64,000 bases of DNA from Campylobacter sp. VBCF_01 NA2 (GTDB taxonomy: Bacteria; Campylobacterota; Campylobacteria; Campylobacterales; Campylobacteraceae): NCBI RefSeq assembly GCF_027797205.1, contig NZ_CP115607.1, positions 620,001 through 684,000 on the forward strand, in the 5' to 3' direction. The translations under genes were made by a program, and so were the position numbers. The notes under the pieces are model-generated. The model saw only the letters and a list, made by a program, of their open reading frames with translations. It searched no databases and was not told where the DNA came from. Below are positions 25,591 to 35,140 of the stretch, piece by piece; the first letter of the stretch is position 1; the number at the start of each line of letters is the position of its first letter.

Positions 25591-26236
25591 ATACTTTCTT
25601 ATTTTCTATTAAAAAATATCCTATCATGCTAGAAAATTTACTCGTTTCGCAAAAAACTTCTGTTTTAAACTTTTCAATCAAATAATCGTTAAATTTCATA
25701 CTTATAAAAATCCCTTCATAGAAAAAAACCAAATATTTTTCCCGTCTAACTCCATTTAAAACCCAAAAAATAATTTTTTTTACCAAGTTTGCAACAAAAA
25801 TTACCGGTTTAAGAAAAACATCTAAAAAACTATTGTCCTCGACTTTAAAATTGCCAAATATTGGCACATAAGAATAGCTAATTTTTGCGTTTTCTAATGG
25901 CATAGTATGTGTGTATTTATTGCCATCAAATTTCAAATACTCGTATTCAATTCTATCTACATAAATTTTGGAAAATAAGGCAGTATTTTTCATCGCCCAA
26001 AAATATTTTAAATTGTTAAAAATCGCGTAAAAAATGCCACCTATACAAATTGCAATTCCTATTTTTCTTTTTGTTTCTCGCAATACATCCTCATTTGTTA
26101 CACACAGCAAGAAGCACAACATAAGCGCGAATATTGATATTAAAAAAACCCTATTGGCTATTTCTGCTTTAAAAAACCAATCATTTTTTATGATTATAGG
26201 TTCTTTCGATATGTTGTTTTTTTCTTTATTTTTCAA
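25586..26236 (-). CDS. Membrane protein of unknown function (EPIIIK family)
   Basis: Encodes 216 residues, not recognised. SKEPIIIKND at 10-19 recalls KEPIVIKD in the protein at 5657-6454. Two hydrophobic segments follow (about 27-46 and 61-80), then a soluble stretch with IYVDRIEYEYLKFDGNKY, another hydrophobic stretch near 140-160 and a polar tail. The order membrane pair, soluble PH-like strand segment, membrane segment is shared by the two proteins. Strongly AT-rich codon use unlike glcD or truD on either side. Flanked on both sides by family-2 repeats in inverted orientation. Confidence 0.55.
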   Translation of the reverse strand: MKNKEKNNISKEPIIIKNDWFFKAEIANRVFLISIFALMLCFLLCVTNEDVLRETKRKIGIAICIGGIFYAIFNNLKYFWAMKNTALFSKIYVDRIEYEYLKFDGNKYTHTMPLENAKISYSYVPIFGNFKVEDNSFLDVFLKPVIFVANLVKKIIFWVLNGVRREKYLVFFYEGIFISMKFNDYLIEKFKTEVFCETSKFSSMIGYFLIENKKVS

Positions 26237-26262
26237 ACCTTTTCCTTTATTTTTGAAATTCT

Positions 26263-26321
26263 AGCACCGTAGGGTGGGTATCCTTGCCCACCAAATTTTA
26301 TATTTTTATCAAATTTTATCA
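26263..26321 (+). repeat. Long family-2 repeat, unit A
   Basis: A block of about 58 bp starting AGCACCGTAGGGTGGGTATC, with the palindrome GGTGGG TATCCTTG CCCACC at 26273-26292, then an AT tail (AAATTTTATATTTTTATC...) that runs into the stop codon of the next leftward gene. Units B and C share the same order of parts. Confidence 0.8.
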
Positions 26322-26756
26322 TTTCTGTCTTCTATCTAAAATTCTTAATTTAAAAAATATTGTAAGTAATGCCAAAATAATACCAAATCCAAAAACAAAC
26401 CAGTTGCACTGCATTATCATATGCAAACTTTCGATTTTTAAATTCATATTGCACAATATCGTTGTCATCGTCGCATATAAAATAAAAAATGCAAATAATA
26501 GTAAGAAAGAATTAATTTTTATATCCTTATAAATTTGGTAGCTTCCAATAACCAACAAAAATATTGCAAAAACAAGACCATATCCAAATAAAATCATTAA
26601 TTCAACATAAATGTGAAAATCTGGAAATAATTCATCAGATAAATTTGGATTATTAGATACTTTATCAGCCATAAAAAATTTATACAATATCGCAAATCCA
26701 AATGGTTGAAATACTGATAAAATAAACAAAAAAATTATTTTTATAAATTTACTCAA
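26319..26756 (-). CDS. Small four-helix membrane protein, unknown
   Basis: Encodes 145 residues, almost wholly hydrophobic: segments near 5-27, 50-70, 80-98 and 118-138, with the polar loop ADKVSNNPNLSDELFPDFH between the first two. Nothing recognised. It is AT-rich in composition and its TGA stop is the first element of repeat unit A read on the minus strand. It reads in the same direction as the genes on both sides. Confidence 0.5.
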   Translation of the reverse strand: MSKFIKIIFLFILSVFQPFGFAILYKFFMADKVSNNPNLSDELFPDFHIYVELMILFGYGLVFAIFLLVIGSYQIYKDIKINSFLLLFAFFILYATMTTILCNMNLKIESLHMIMQCNWFVFGFGIILALLTIFFKLRILDRRQK

Positions 26757-26810
26757 ATCAATTCCTCTTAAAAATATTCAATAATCTTATCACCGGATAA
26801 GCAAGTAAAA

Positions 26811-26868
26811 AGCACCGTATGGTGGTATCCTTGCCTACTAAATTTTATATTTTTATCAAATTTTATCA
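26811..26868 (+). repeat. Long family-2 repeat, unit B
   Basis: Same layout as unit A with a few substitutions that weaken the hairpin (AGCACCGTATGGTGGTATCC, TTGCCTACTAAATTTT...). It again ends in the stop codon of the leftward gene, here at 26866-26868. Confidence 0.8.
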
Positions 26869-27288
26869 GTTTTCATCCTTTAAAATTAATTTTTCTATTA
26901 ATATTTTTGTAACTACATATAATAAAATTGCTATCGTTATATCAATAATTTCTGCTATACCCAAATCTTCTGGTATATTGAAATAATCAATTATTTTGTT
27001 TTTCGTTATTTTCATCGTAAAAAATATAAATATAGGGACAATAAGCATAAACACATAAATACTTTTTTTATGTGAAAACAAGAAATAAACATAAGAACAC
27101 ACAAAAAAACTTATAATGGGTCCGAAGAATATTGCAAAAAAACCAAAAATCTTTTGCTTTATTTCTCCATAATAAATAATATTATCAACCAACCAAAACA
27201 CAAAAACCATACTTACAGAATGTATGATAAATAACATAATGCAAATAAATAATCCTATAAATCCTCTAATAATGGTATTTGTATTCAC
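26866..27288 (-). CDS. Small four-helix membrane protein, unknown
   Basis: Encodes 140 residues with about four hydrophobic segments (about 7-35, 45-68, 75-92, 114-132) and a short charged end. No family recognised and no clear similarity to the neighbouring 145-residue protein beyond topology. Very AT-rich. The stop codon lies in repeat unit B, and the start lies 2 nt from repeat unit C, so the gene exactly fills the space between two repeats. Confidence 0.5.
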   Translation of the reverse strand: MNTNTIIRGFIGLFICIMLFIIHSVSMVFVFWLVDNIIYYGEIKQKIFGFFAIFFGPIISFFVCSYVYFLFSHKKSIYVFMLIVPIFIFFTMKITKNKIIDYFNIPEDLGIAEIIDITIAILLYVVTKILIEKLILKDEN

Positions 27289-27290
27289 TA

Positions 27291-27336
27291 AGCACCATCC
27301 TTGCCCACCAAATTTTATATTTTTATCAAATTTCTC
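27291..27336 (+). repeat. Long family-2 repeat, unit C (left arm deleted)
   Basis: AGCACC is joined directly to ATCCTTGCCCACCAAATT, so the left half of the palindrome present in unit A is missing, while the AT tail is kept. A family-3 element (AAATTCGGTGCAGTATTTTT, about 27345-27364) follows at once, then truD. Confidence 0.75.
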
Positions 27337-27399
27337 ATTATTTCAAATTCGGTGCAGTATTTTTAGCTTGCGAAGCGAAATTTGGCTAAATTTCAAATT

Positions 27400-28512
27400 T
27401 TACTCTTCGTTAGGGGCGAAATTTTCGAAAATTTCTCTATGCAAAATTTCCTCCAAAATCACCGTTGCATACGAGCCTTTTGGCAGATAAAAGCTAAATC
27501 CAAACTGCGCCTTTTCCTCGTCGTAGCTGTGCGAGATATCCTCTATATAGCTCCACGCATAGCGATACGAGCCGTTTGTTTGCGCCAAATGCCCCTCAGC
27601 CTCGGCGAAAATCTCGCTCTCAAATCTATTCGCCACGCCACTTGCGCGCAGTTTTTGCGCCCCAGCGATGAGCCCAGCGCTCGTGATATCGCGGCGCACA
27701 AATCGCTCTACCTCTGCGCCTAAATCCTCGCAGGTAAAAAACGCTCCGTGCGGGAAATGCCCCAAAATCTCGCCCGGAAGTAGCTTGTAAAATTGCGCCT
27801 GAGTGGCGATAGATTTGGCAAGGTCTTTGTCAAATCCGTAAATTTTGGCAAACTCGCTCACACTAAATTCGCTAGCAAATTTTGAAATTTCAACCCTTTT
27901 GGCTAGCCAAGTGTTAAATAGCTCGCTTTGATACGCGCTGATTAAGAAATCGCGCATTTTAGGGTTTTTAATGCGCTTTTCGCCACGCAGTATCGCTAGA
28001 CCTGCCTCGGCATTGTCGCCAAATTTGCCAAAGCGTTGAAAGCCAAAATAGTTCGCAAACCCCTGTGCGCTGAGTGTTTCAAGAGCTTCGCGCAGTTTTA
28101 AAGCGTCAGTTGGCAAGACCTTTTTTAGGCGGATAAAAAAATTATTTCCCTTTAAATGTCCGATTTTTAGCTTGTTTTTGTGGCGATTAAGGCTTAAAAT
28201 TTTGATTTTTTCGTGCGAAAAACTCTCTAAATTTGGCGCGAATTTGAAAGGAAATGTAACAAACTGGCTAGTTAAGCCCTCTTTGTCTTTAAGCCCTGCA
28301 TAGCCGAAATCGCGCATCTTAACGCCTAAATGTTCGCTTAAAATCTGCAAGGCTTCCCAGGTGGTTAGGTCCTTTTTTTGCAGATGTATCATCGCATGCT
28401 CGCCATCGCCGCTAGGCTCATACAATGGGACTTCGCGCACGACGAAATCGGCAGAGTTTTTGCTAAAATGCGCGTTTATGGGCGCGTGGTTTAAGGTATA
28501 TAAAAATTTCAT
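27400..28512 (-). CDS. truD: tRNA pseudouridine(13) synthase TruD
   Basis: Encodes 370 residues. TruD makes pseudouridine at position 13 of tRNA-Glu and others. The catalytic element [15 protein letters not shown] is at about residues 73-87, with the nucleophilic Asp inside GLKDKEG. The later [18 protein letters not shown] and [12 protein letters not shown] match the family. Length is typical for the epsilon group. It reads leftward from a promoter in the 28513-28623 gap shared with the next gene. Confidence 0.95.
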   Translation of the reverse strand: MKFLYTLNHAPINAHFSKNSADFVVREVPLYEPSGDGEHAMIHLQKKDLTTWEALQILSEHLGVKMRDFGYAGLKDKEGLTSQFVTFPFKFAPNLESFSHEKIKILSLNRHKNKLKIGHLKGNNFFIRLKKVLPTDALKLREALETLSAQGFANYFGFQRFGKFGDNAEAGLAILRGEKRIKNPKMRDFLISAYQSELFNTWLAKRVEISKFASEFSVSEFAKIYGFDKDLAKSIATQAQFYKLLPGEILGHFPHGAFFTCEDLGAEVERFVRRDITSAGLIAGAQKLRASGVANRFESEIFAEAEGHLAQTNGSYRYAWSYIEDISHSYDEEKAQFGFSFYLPKGSYATVILEEILHREIFENFAPNEE

Positions 28513-28623
28513 ATTAATTTCACTTTTTGGCTAAAATAAAAGCGATCATTATATAAAATTGCGGCTAAAAATCTAATTATTAGCCAAATTTTAGTAGAAT
28601 TTCGGGCGCAAAAAGGAGCAGTT

Positions 28624-29664
28624 ATGTTGGAGATCAGGCTTTTTAGATTTGACCCTAAAATCGATGTTTTAAGCTATTTTAAGCCATATATTTTTGAGCG
28701 CGAAAATTTCGCTAGCGTGGGCGAGCTTTTATGCGAGATAAAAGCGGGCGATCCGTATTTTAGCTATGAGGGCGTGAGTTTTGTCAAAATCAATGGCGTG
28801 GTCGCAAGCGTGGAGGAGCCATTTGGTGGGATTTTGGCGCGCTTTGGTAGGATTTTATACATTGCGCCACTTAGCCAGAGCGAGGCGCGCAAGGATTTGG
28901 AGTGCGGATTCGAGAGCTTTTACTCTAAATTTCAGAGTTTTTCTGCTATCGCTAATAGCGATACTTTCGAGTTTTACAAGGAATTAGCGCCATATTTTTA
29001 CAGCTCAAATTTAAGGAAGTTTAGCGAGATTTTTTTGGGAAACAGCGCCTTTGTTTTTGCGAATTTTCTGCTCGAAAATTTTCCAGAAAAAAAGGGCGAA
29101 ATTTTAGATTTTATCCGCCCACAGCTTGTGTATTTCACGCCGTGTAATGCCCTAAATTTGGACTATGATTGCGATTTGATTTATGATAGGCTTTGCGAGC
29201 TTTGTGGGATTGATCCAGCGCGCGTGGATAAAATTTATAGCGCACAAAGCCTAGCCGAGATAGACGCAAACACTGCCCCGCACCGCTACACGGGCTTTAA
29301 AATCGCTGTTTGGGGCGATGAGGGCGCGCGGGATTTGGTGCGTAGATTTGGCGGAGATGTCGTGAGATTTGAGCGCGAAAACGAGGCGTTAAGGGCTGAA
29401 ATTTACGGCGCCGAAAAGGAGTGTGCGCTAAGGGTGGCTGGGGAAATTCTCTTTGACGCGTTTGATAGCGGGGCTGATTTTTTGCTGGTAAATTCTAAAA
29501 GTGCGTTTGGTTTTATCGATGGCAAAAGTGGTGAAATCTGCGCGCTAATGGGGCGCGAACTAATTGATTTTTACCTGCTTAGCACGGACGAGTTTATCGC
29601 TCTTAGCAAGGGTGAAAAGCCAAAAACTTTGGCGTCGCATAAACTAAAAGTCGCGTTGGTGTAG
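28624..29664 (+). CDS. DUF5644-like protein, possibly a degenerate SdhB/HdrB-type fusion
   Basis: Encodes 346 residues. I believe this is the family annotated DUF5644 in Campylobacter. The N-terminal third (RLFRFDPKIDVLSYFKPYIF, then VGELLCEIKAGDPYFSYEG) lines up by eye with the ferredoxin-like start of succinate/fumarate dehydrogenase iron-sulfur subunits, but the 2Fe-2S cysteine array is absent. The C-terminal half (YFTPCNALNLDYDC, later GADFLLVNSKSAFGFID) resembles a CCG (heterodisulfide reductase B) domain in layout, again without the full cysteine set. Function unknown; these likenesses are tentative. Confidence 0.6.
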   Translation: MLEIRLFRFDPKIDVLSYFKPYIFERENFASVGELLCEIKAGDPYFSYEGVSFVKINGVVASVEEPFGGILARFGRILYIAPLSQSEARKDLECGFESFYSKFQSFSAIANSDTFEFYKELAPYFYSSNLRKFSEIFLGNSAFVFANFLLENFPEKKGEILDFIRPQLVYFTPCNALNLDYDCDLIYDRLCELCGIDPARVDKIYSAQSLAEIDANTAPHRYTGFKIAVWGDEGARDLVRRFGGDVVRFERENEALRAEIYGAEKECALRVAGEILFDAFDSGADFLLVNSKSAFGFIDGKSGEICALMGRELIDFYLLSTDEFIALSKGEKPKTLASHKLKVALV

Positions 29665-29681
29665 AGCGGTGTGAATTTCAA

Positions 29682-30041
29682 ATGAAAGCCAAGATTTTTT
29701 TAATTTTAATCTCTATATCTTTTTACAGTTGTGCTTTTAGATGTTTGGAATTTAATTATATTTCGTGGCATGGATTTAGGCATTATTTTTCAAATGATTT
29801 TGAAAAATTTCTATTTTTTGCACTATTTTTTATGTTTGCGAGTTTTTGTTTATATGGATTTTTTTGTAAATCAAAAAGGCAATTTAACACCAAAAATTTT
29901 AATTTTATTTCGCCAAAAACCAAAAAACAACCCAAAAAACCAAAAGGCGAAAAGGTCAAATTTGATAAACCAAAAAATAAGTTAAATTTGAAAAATGTAA
30001 AATTTAAAAATCAAAAAGACAGTATCGATAAAATGGATTAA
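29682..30041 (+). CDS. Small membrane protein with basic tail, unknown
   Basis: Encodes 119 residues: a signal-like hydrophobic start (KIFLILISISFYSCAFRC), a second membrane segment (FLFFALFFMFASFCLYGFF, about 44-62), then a Lys/Pro/Asn-rich cytoplasmic tail of about 55 residues (TKKQPKKPKGEKVKF). It starts 17 nt after the DUF5644-like gene, so it is likely co-transcribed, and ends exactly at a two-way terminator. AT-rich like the other small membrane proteins here. No family recognised. Confidence 0.5.
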   Translation: MKAKIFLILISISFYSCAFRCLEFNYISWHGFRHYFSNDFEKFLFFALFFMFASFCLYGFFCKSKRQFNTKNFNFISPKTKKQPKKPKGEKVKFDKPKNKLNLKNVKFKNQKDSIDKMD

Positions 30042-30071
30042 ATTTAAGGCGCAAATTCGCGCCTTAAATTT
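30040..30071. terminator. Bidirectional terminator before clpB
   Basis: Perfect arms AAATTTAAGGCGC (30040-30052) and GCGCCTTAAATTT (30059-30071), loop AAATTC, between convergent genes. Confidence 0.85.
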
Positions 30072-30074
30072 CAC

Positions 30075-32651
30075 CTATGAAACGACCTTGATTTCGATAT
30101 CCTCGCCATTGGCGTCGATTAGGATTGCATTTCCTTCTTTTAGCTCGTCGTTTAAAATCATATCGGCGATCTTATCCTCGACCAAATCATAAAGTGCCCG
30201 TCTTAGCGGTCTGGCGCCGTATTCTGCGTCAAATCCAGCCCCGGCAATGAGCTTTTTGGCATTTTCGCTTAGAGTTGCGCTGATACCGCGCTCTTCGAGT
30301 AAATGCGCCAGCTCTTTAAACATAATCCCCACGATATCGATGAGATTGTCCTCGCTAAGGGCGTTGAAAATCACAATGTCATCTAAGCGGTTGATAAACT
30401 CGGGTCTGAAATAGTTTTTCAGCTCGTCTTTTACGGCGTTTTCGCGCTCATTTTCGCCCAGACTCATAATCTTATCCGAACCGATATTGCTCGTAAGGAT
30501 AATAATAGTGTTTTTAAAATCCACAACCACGCCCTTATTATCGGTCGCGCGCCCGTCATCGAGTATGCCAAGCAAGATATTAAAGACATCTTTGTGTGCT
30601 TTTTCAATTTCGTCGAAAAGTAGCACGCTATATGGACGGCGGCGCACAGCCTCGCTTAGCTGACCACCCTCATCGTATCCCACATATCCAGGAGGCGCAC
30701 CAAGCAAGCGTGAGACGCTGTGTTTTTCCATATATTCGCTCATATCAAATCTAATCATCGCTCGCTCATCGTCGAATAAAAATTTCGCTAGCGTTTTGGC
30801 GCTCTCTGTTTTGCCTACGCCAGTAGGTCCTAAAAACAAAAAGCTTCCAATCGGGCGATTTGCGCTAGCAAGGCCAGCCTTGTTTCGCTTCACAGCGCGC
30901 GCTATGGCGTGAAGTGCGGCGTCTTGACCTACGACACTTTGTTTTAGGTGAGATTCGATATTTAGGTATTTTTCTCGCTCTGATGAGAGCATTTTGCTTA
31001 CGCTAATTCCTGTCCATTTGCTAAGGATTCCTGCGACCATTTCCTCATCGACGCGATTTTTTAGCAAAACTCCACTTTCCTTCATACCCTCCCATTTGGC
31101 TTCTAACTCTTTGACTTTGGCATTTGCGGCTGGGATTTTGCCGTATTCGATCTCGGCAGCCTTGCTTAAATCGCCTTTGCTTCTAGCGTTTGCGGCTTCG
31201 ATTTTTAGGCTATCTATTGATTTTTTGGCTTCGCTTATGCCGTTAAATACAGCCTTTTCGTTTTCAAATTTAGCCAAAAGCGAATTTTTGGTTTCGTTTA
31301 AATTCTCAATCTCTTTGTCGATTTGATTTAGTCTTTTGTCGTTTTTGGCGTCGTTTTCCATTTTTAGGGCTTCTTTTTCGACTTGGAGGGTTAGGATTTC
31401 CCGTTTTGCCTTGGCTAGTTCGTAAGGCTCGCTCTCGATTTGCATTTTTAGCTCAGCGGCAGCCTCGTCGATCAAATCAATCGCCTTATCAGGCAAAAAT
31501 CTATCGCTGATATATCGGTGGCTAAGCTTGGTGGCAGCGACTAGCGCGCTATCTGTGATTGTAACATTGTGATGAACCTCTAAGCGCTCTTTTATGCCAC
31601 GAAGTATCGCCGTAGCCTCGCTCACGGTCGGTTCAGCCACGATGACAGGCTGGAAACGGCGCTGCAAGGCGGCGTCTTTTTCGAAATATTTGCGATATTC
31701 TTTGAGCGTAGTCGCGCCGATAGTGTGTAGCTCGCCACGCGCTAGGGCAGGTTTTAGGATATTTGCAGCGTCCATACTGCCTTCACTTGCCCCAGCTCCC
31801 ACGATAGTGTGAATTTCATCGATGAAAAGTATCACATCGCCAGCTTTTTTGACCTCGTCGATGACGGCTTTTAGGCGGTCTTCGAACTCGCCTCTGTATT
31901 TCGCACCGGCAATGAGTGCGCTCATATCAAGCGCCATTACGCGCTTGTTTTGCAGGCTAAGCGGGACATCTTTTTGCGCGATTAACTGCGCCAAACCCTC
32001 GACAATGGCGGTTTTACCCACACCTGGTTCGCCAAGAAGTATTGGGTTGTTTTTCGTTTTACGGATTAGTATTTGCATCATGCGAGTAATGACTTCATCG
32101 CGCCCGATAATGGGATCTAACTCGCCATTTATCGCCTTTTGGGTCAAATTTAGCGCAAATTTGCTAAGCGCTTCTAGGGTGTCATCGCCTGTTTTGGTGG
32201 TGATATTTTTGCCTGCTCTTAGCATTTCTAGCTCTTTTTTTATCTCGCTAAGATCGGCAAATTTAGCCAAAATTTCTTTTAGCGGAGATTTGTCTAAATT
32301 CGCCACTAACCAAGTATCAATAGCGATAAATTTGTCCCCAAGGCTCGTCATTAGGCCTTTTGCGCTCTCTAACGAATTTACCACTTCGCGCGAAATTTTG
32401 ATATTATCGCGCGTAACATTTGAGCTAGTTGGCAGGGTTTGTAGCGCACTTTTGATTTCTAATTCAACCGCGCTTTTGCTGATGTCAAATTTGTTAAAAA
32501 TTTGATTTAGCACAGAGGTTGAATCCACGCACAATGCCCACAAAATGTGCAAATTCGCAACCTCGCCATTTTTGGAGTGGATAGCTAGGGAGAGCGAACT
32601 TTCGAGTAGTGAGTGCATTTTGTCGGTTAAAATTTCAAGTGTTTCGTTCAT
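30075..32651 (-). CDS. clpB: ATP-dependent disaggregase ClpB
   Basis: Encodes 858 residues, full length. It works with DnaK to pull proteins out of aggregates in the cytoplasm. In order: an N-terminal Clp repeat domain (about 1-145), first AAA+ domain with Walker [10 protein letters not shown] and Walker [11 protein letters not shown], the long coiled-coil middle domain (about 400-530, Lys/Glu-rich) that marks ClpB rather than ClpA/C, and second AAA+ domain with Walker A GPTGVGKT and [12 protein letters not shown]. It stands alone behind a near-perfect sigma-70 promoter with a HAIR-like sequence over its -35. Confidence 0.97.
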   Translation of the reverse strand: MNETLEILTDKMHSLLESSLSLAIHSKNGEVANLHILWALCVDSTSVLNQIFNKFDISKSAVELEIKSALQTLPTSSNVTRDNIKISREVVNSLESAKGLMTSLGDKFIAIDTWLVANLDKSPLKEILAKFADLSEIKKELEMLRAGKNITTKTGDDTLEALSKFALNLTQKAINGELDPIIGRDEVITRMMQILIRKTKNNPILLGEPGVGKTAIVEGLAQLIAQKDVPLSLQNKRVMALDMSALIAGAKYRGEFEDRLKAVIDEVKKAGDVILFIDEIHTIVGAGASEGSMDAANILKPALARGELHTIGATTLKEYRKYFEKDAALQRRFQPVIVAEPTVSEATAILRGIKERLEVHHNVTITDSALVAATKLSHRYISDRFLPDKAIDLIDEAAAELKMQIESEPYELAKAKREILTLQVEKEALKMENDAKNDKRLNQIDKEIENLNETKNSLLAKFENEKAVFNGISEAKKSIDSLKIEAANARSKGDLSKAAEIEYGKIPAANAKVKELEAKWEGMKESGVLLKNRVDEEMVAGILSKWTGISVSKMLSSEREKYLNIESHLKQSVVGQDAALHAIARAVKRNKAGLASANRPIGSFLFLGPTGVGKTESAKTLAKFLFDDERAMIRFDMSEYMEKHSVSRLLGAPPGYVGYDEGGQLSEAVRRRPYSVLLFDEIEKAHKDVFNILLGILDDGRATDNKGVVVDFKNTIIILTSNIGSDKIMSLGENERENAVKDELKNYFRPEFINRLDDIVIFNALSEDNLIDIVGIMFKELAHLLEERGISATLSENAKKLIAGAGFDAEYGARPLRRALYDLVEDKIADMILNDELKEGNAILIDANGEDIEIKVVS

Positions 32652-32681
32652 AAAAAACTCCTTAAAGTTGATTTTGTCTGT

Positions 32682-32711
32682 ATTATATATATTTAGTCTA
32701 ATTATGTCAAG
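32682..32711 (-). promoter_or_regulatory. clpB promoter with HAIR-like operator
   Basis: On the minus strand, TTGACA (32705-32710) and TATAAT (32682-32687) are separated by 17 bp, a consensus sigma-70 promoter 31 nt before the clpB start. CTTGACA-N7-ACTAAAT (32691-32711) covers the -35 and spacer and matches 10 of 14 positions of the HspR operator CTTGAGT-N7-ACTCAAG that I recall. HspR represses heat-shock genes including clpB in C. jejuni, so this is a plausible but imperfect HspR site. Confidence 0.55.
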
Positions 32712-32850
32712 GTTTTTTAGTAAATAAATTTAATCTTTCAAATTTTTCGCTCTGAATTTTAAAATTTTATCGCTAAAAATGGCTTAAATTTAACTAATAT
32801 TTAGCGAAATTTTTATAGAATTCCGCCTATTTCAAATTAAGGACAAATTT

Positions 32851-34182
32851 TTGCAACAAAAACATCTCTTTTTTGGCTTTGGTTTTGTATTTTCACTACT
32901 TTTTGGTCTGTTTTTTGTAGGAAATTTGGAGGCGAAAGAGGCAAATTCGACCAAAAAACCTGACAGCGAAAAAACAAGGCTTGAAGCGCTGGCAAAGCTT
33001 ACTAAAACCCTAGCAATCGTGGAAAATAACTATGTCGAGCAGATGAGCTTTTCGGAGCTTGTAGATAAGACGATTTCGGGATTAATGGGAAATTTAGACG
33101 CCCATTCTAGCTTTATGGATCAAAAAGCTTACAATGATACTAAGGTGCAAACTCAGGGCGAATTCGGCGGTTTGGGCATTCAGGTCGGTATGAAAGATGG
33201 CGCACTAACGATAATTTCGCCGATTGAGGGCACACCGGCCGATAAAAAGGGGCTTAAAGCAAATGATGTGATTTTGCGAATCGACGGAAATGCGACACTT
33301 GGGATTACAATCGATGAAGCTGTAAGCAAAATGCGTGGCAAACCAAAAACAAAAATCACGCTCACAATCGTTCGCAAAGGCGAGAGTAAGCCCTTTGATG
33401 TGGAGATCGTGCGCGATATAATCAAGGTCGAGTCTGCGTATTCGAAAATGATAGACGATGAGAAAATTTTGTATTTGCGCGTGACAAATTTCGACCAGCA
33501 TGTTACGGCTGATACGGCTAAATTTATAAAAGAACACCCTGAGGCAAAGGGGATAATCCTTGATTTGCGAAATAACCCTGGCGGACTTTTGGAGCAGGCA
33601 ATCGGGCTTGTGAATTTATTCGTGGATAAGGGCTTAATCGTATCGCAAAAAGGTCGCAACAAAGCCGATACCGAGGAACATAACGCAGATCCTAAGAAAA
33701 AGGTAACCGACCTGCCACTCGTCGTGCTAGTAAATGGCGGAAGTGCGAGTGCAAGCGAGATCGTAAGCGGGTCGTTACAGGATCTAAAACGCGCTGTAAT
33801 CGTGGGTGAGAATACTTTCGGCAAGGGTAGTGTGCAGGTGATTTTGCCTATCGAAAACAAAGAAGCCTTGCGACTAACAATCGCGCGGTATTACCTTTCT
33901 AGCGGTCGCACAATCCAAGCTGTGGGCGTTACGCCTGATTTGATTGTAGCAGCTGGCAAGGTGCCTCAAAAGAGCGAAAATGAATTTTCAGTCAAAGAAG
34001 CCGACCTGAAAAAACACCTAGAAAGTGAGCTTGCAAAGGTCGAAGAGCCAAAAAAAGAAGAAGAAAAAAAAGAGAAAAAAGATGAGAAAAATTTCATCTC
34101 AAAAGAGCAGATTAACGACGATATTCAGCTAAAAACCGCAATCGATGCGATTAAAATTTTAAGATTAAGCAAAGGAGAGTAG
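32851..34182 (+). CDS. ctpA: S41 family C-terminal processing peptidase CtpA
   Basis: Encodes 443 residues. The start is TTG, seven bases after AAGGA. A signal or anchor segment ([19 protein letters not shown]) places it in the periplasm. A PDZ domain (about 95-180, [19 protein letters not shown]) precedes the peptidase core, where the Ser-Lys dyad lies in [12 protein letters not shown] and [12 protein letters not shown]. The C-terminal tail (about 380-420) is a highly charged Lys/Glu run. It trims periplasmic or membrane proteins from the C-terminus. It is first in an operon with purC, 1 nt apart. Confidence 0.92.
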   Translation: MQQKHLFFGFGFVFSLLFGLFFVGNLEAKEANSTKKPDSEKTRLEALAKLTKTLAIVENNYVEQMSFSELVDKTISGLMGNLDAHSSFMDQKAYNDTKVQTQGEFGGLGIQVGMKDGALTIISPIEGTPADKKGLKANDVILRIDGNATLGITIDEAVSKMRGKPKTKITLTIVRKGESKPFDVEIVRDIIKVESAYSKMIDDEKILYLRVTNFDQHVTADTAKFIKEHPEAKGIILDLRNNPGGLLEQAIGLVNLFVDKGLIVSQKGRNKADTEEHNADPKKKVTDLPLVVLVNGGSASASEIVSGSLQDLKRAVIVGENTFGKGSVQVILPIENKEALRLTIARYYLSSGRTIQAVGVTPDLIVAAGKVPQKSENEFSVKEADLKKHLESELAKVEEPKKEEEKKEKKDEKNFISKEQINDDIQLKTAIDAIKILRLSKGE

Positions 34183-34183
34183 C

Positions 34184-34900
34184 ATGGCAAGCAAAAAAGA
34201 GCTTATTTACGAGGGCAAAGGCAAAAAAATGTGGTCTGTGGAGGGCAGCGATGATTTGCTAATTAGCGAATTCAAAGATTCCCTAACTGCATTTAACGGC
34301 GTGAAAAAGGCAGAAGAGGCTGGAAAAGGCGCACTTAATTGCAAAATTTCAACTCAAATTTTTCATTTATTAGAGAAAAACGGCATCAAAACTGCGCTAG
34401 TTGAGACGCTAAACGAAACTGAGCAATTAGTCAAAAAATGCAAAATTTTCCCACTTGAAATCATCGCGCGAAATGTCGCTACTGGCTCACTTACAAAACG
34501 CCTTGGTATCAAAGAGGGCACGATTTTGCCATTTACTTTGGTCGAGTTTTGCTACAAAGACGATGATTTGGGCGATCCGATCCTAAACGACGAACACGCC
34601 ATAATCCTAGGTGCGGTAAAAGATCAAGCCGAGCTTGACGAGCTTAAAGTAATCGCAAAGAAAATAAATGAAATTTTGGTTAAATTTTTCGATGAGAGAA
34701 ATTTGCGCCTAATCGACTTTAAAATCGAACTTGGCAAAGATAGTAAAGGCGAAATTTTGCTAGCTGATGAGATTAGCCCTGATAGCTGCCGTTTTTGGGA
34801 TAAAGACACGAACCAAAAACTAGACAAAGATGTATTCCGCCAAGGGCTCGGTGATGTAAAAGTCGCTTATGAGGAAGTTTTAAAAAGAATTTTAGGATAA
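34184..34900 (+). CDS. purC: Phosphoribosylaminoimidazole-succinocarboxamide synthase PurC
   Basis: Encodes 238 residues. SAICAR synthase ligates aspartate to CAIR in purine synthesis. Landmarks: [14 protein letters not shown] (3-16), the substrate-binding [18 protein letters not shown], and the nucleotide site [11 protein letters not shown] followed by [17 protein letters not shown] follows AGGAGAGTAGC. The next gene starts 3 nt after the stop. Confidence 0.97.
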   Translation: MASKKELIYEGKGKKMWSVEGSDDLLISEFKDSLTAFNGVKKAEEAGKGALNCKISTQIFHLLEKNGIKTALVETLNETEQLVKKCKIFPLEIIARNVATGSLTKRLGIKEGTILPFTLVEFCYKDDDLGDPILNDEHAIILGAVKDQAELDELKVIAKKINEILVKFFDERNLRLIDFKIELGKDSKGEILLADEISPDSCRFWDKDTNQKLDKDVFRQGLGDVKVAYEEVLKRILG

Positions 34901-34903
34901 AAA

Positions 34904-35140
34904 ATGAAAGTAATCGTAAATGTAAAATTGAAAAATGGCGTTTTAGATCCGCAAGGCAAGGCCGTCAAACACGCCCTAACTTCGCTTGGTTTTAGCGGCG
35001 TAAATTCTGTAAGCGTGGCTAAACAAATCGAGCTTGACATGCAAGGCGAGAACAAAGAGGCGATTTATAAAAATGTAGAGCAAATGTGCGAGGACCTGCT
35101 AGCCAACACCGTTATCGAAGATTACGAGATTGTGCTATGA
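34904..35140 (+). CDS. purS: Phosphoribosylformylglycinamidine synthase subunit PurS
   Basis: Encodes 78 residues, the normal PurS length. VIVNVKLKNGVLDPQGKAVK and ALTSLGFSGVNSVSVAKQIE are the family landmarks. PurS dimers bridge PurQ and PurL in the FGAM synthase complex. It overlaps purQ by four bases (ATGA). Confidence 0.95.
   Translation: MKVIVNVKLKNGVLDPQGKAVKHALTSLGFSGVNSVSVAKQIELDMQGENKEAIYKNVEQMCEDLLANTVIEDYEIVL

Noticed and set aside
25563-27336. Integron-like cassette array with attC sites
   Set aside because: The ~58-bp repeats after each gene recall attC elements, but no RYYYAAC/GTTRRRY core sites are present and no integron integrase lies nearby. The XerH gene is a chromosomal recombinase 24 kb away.
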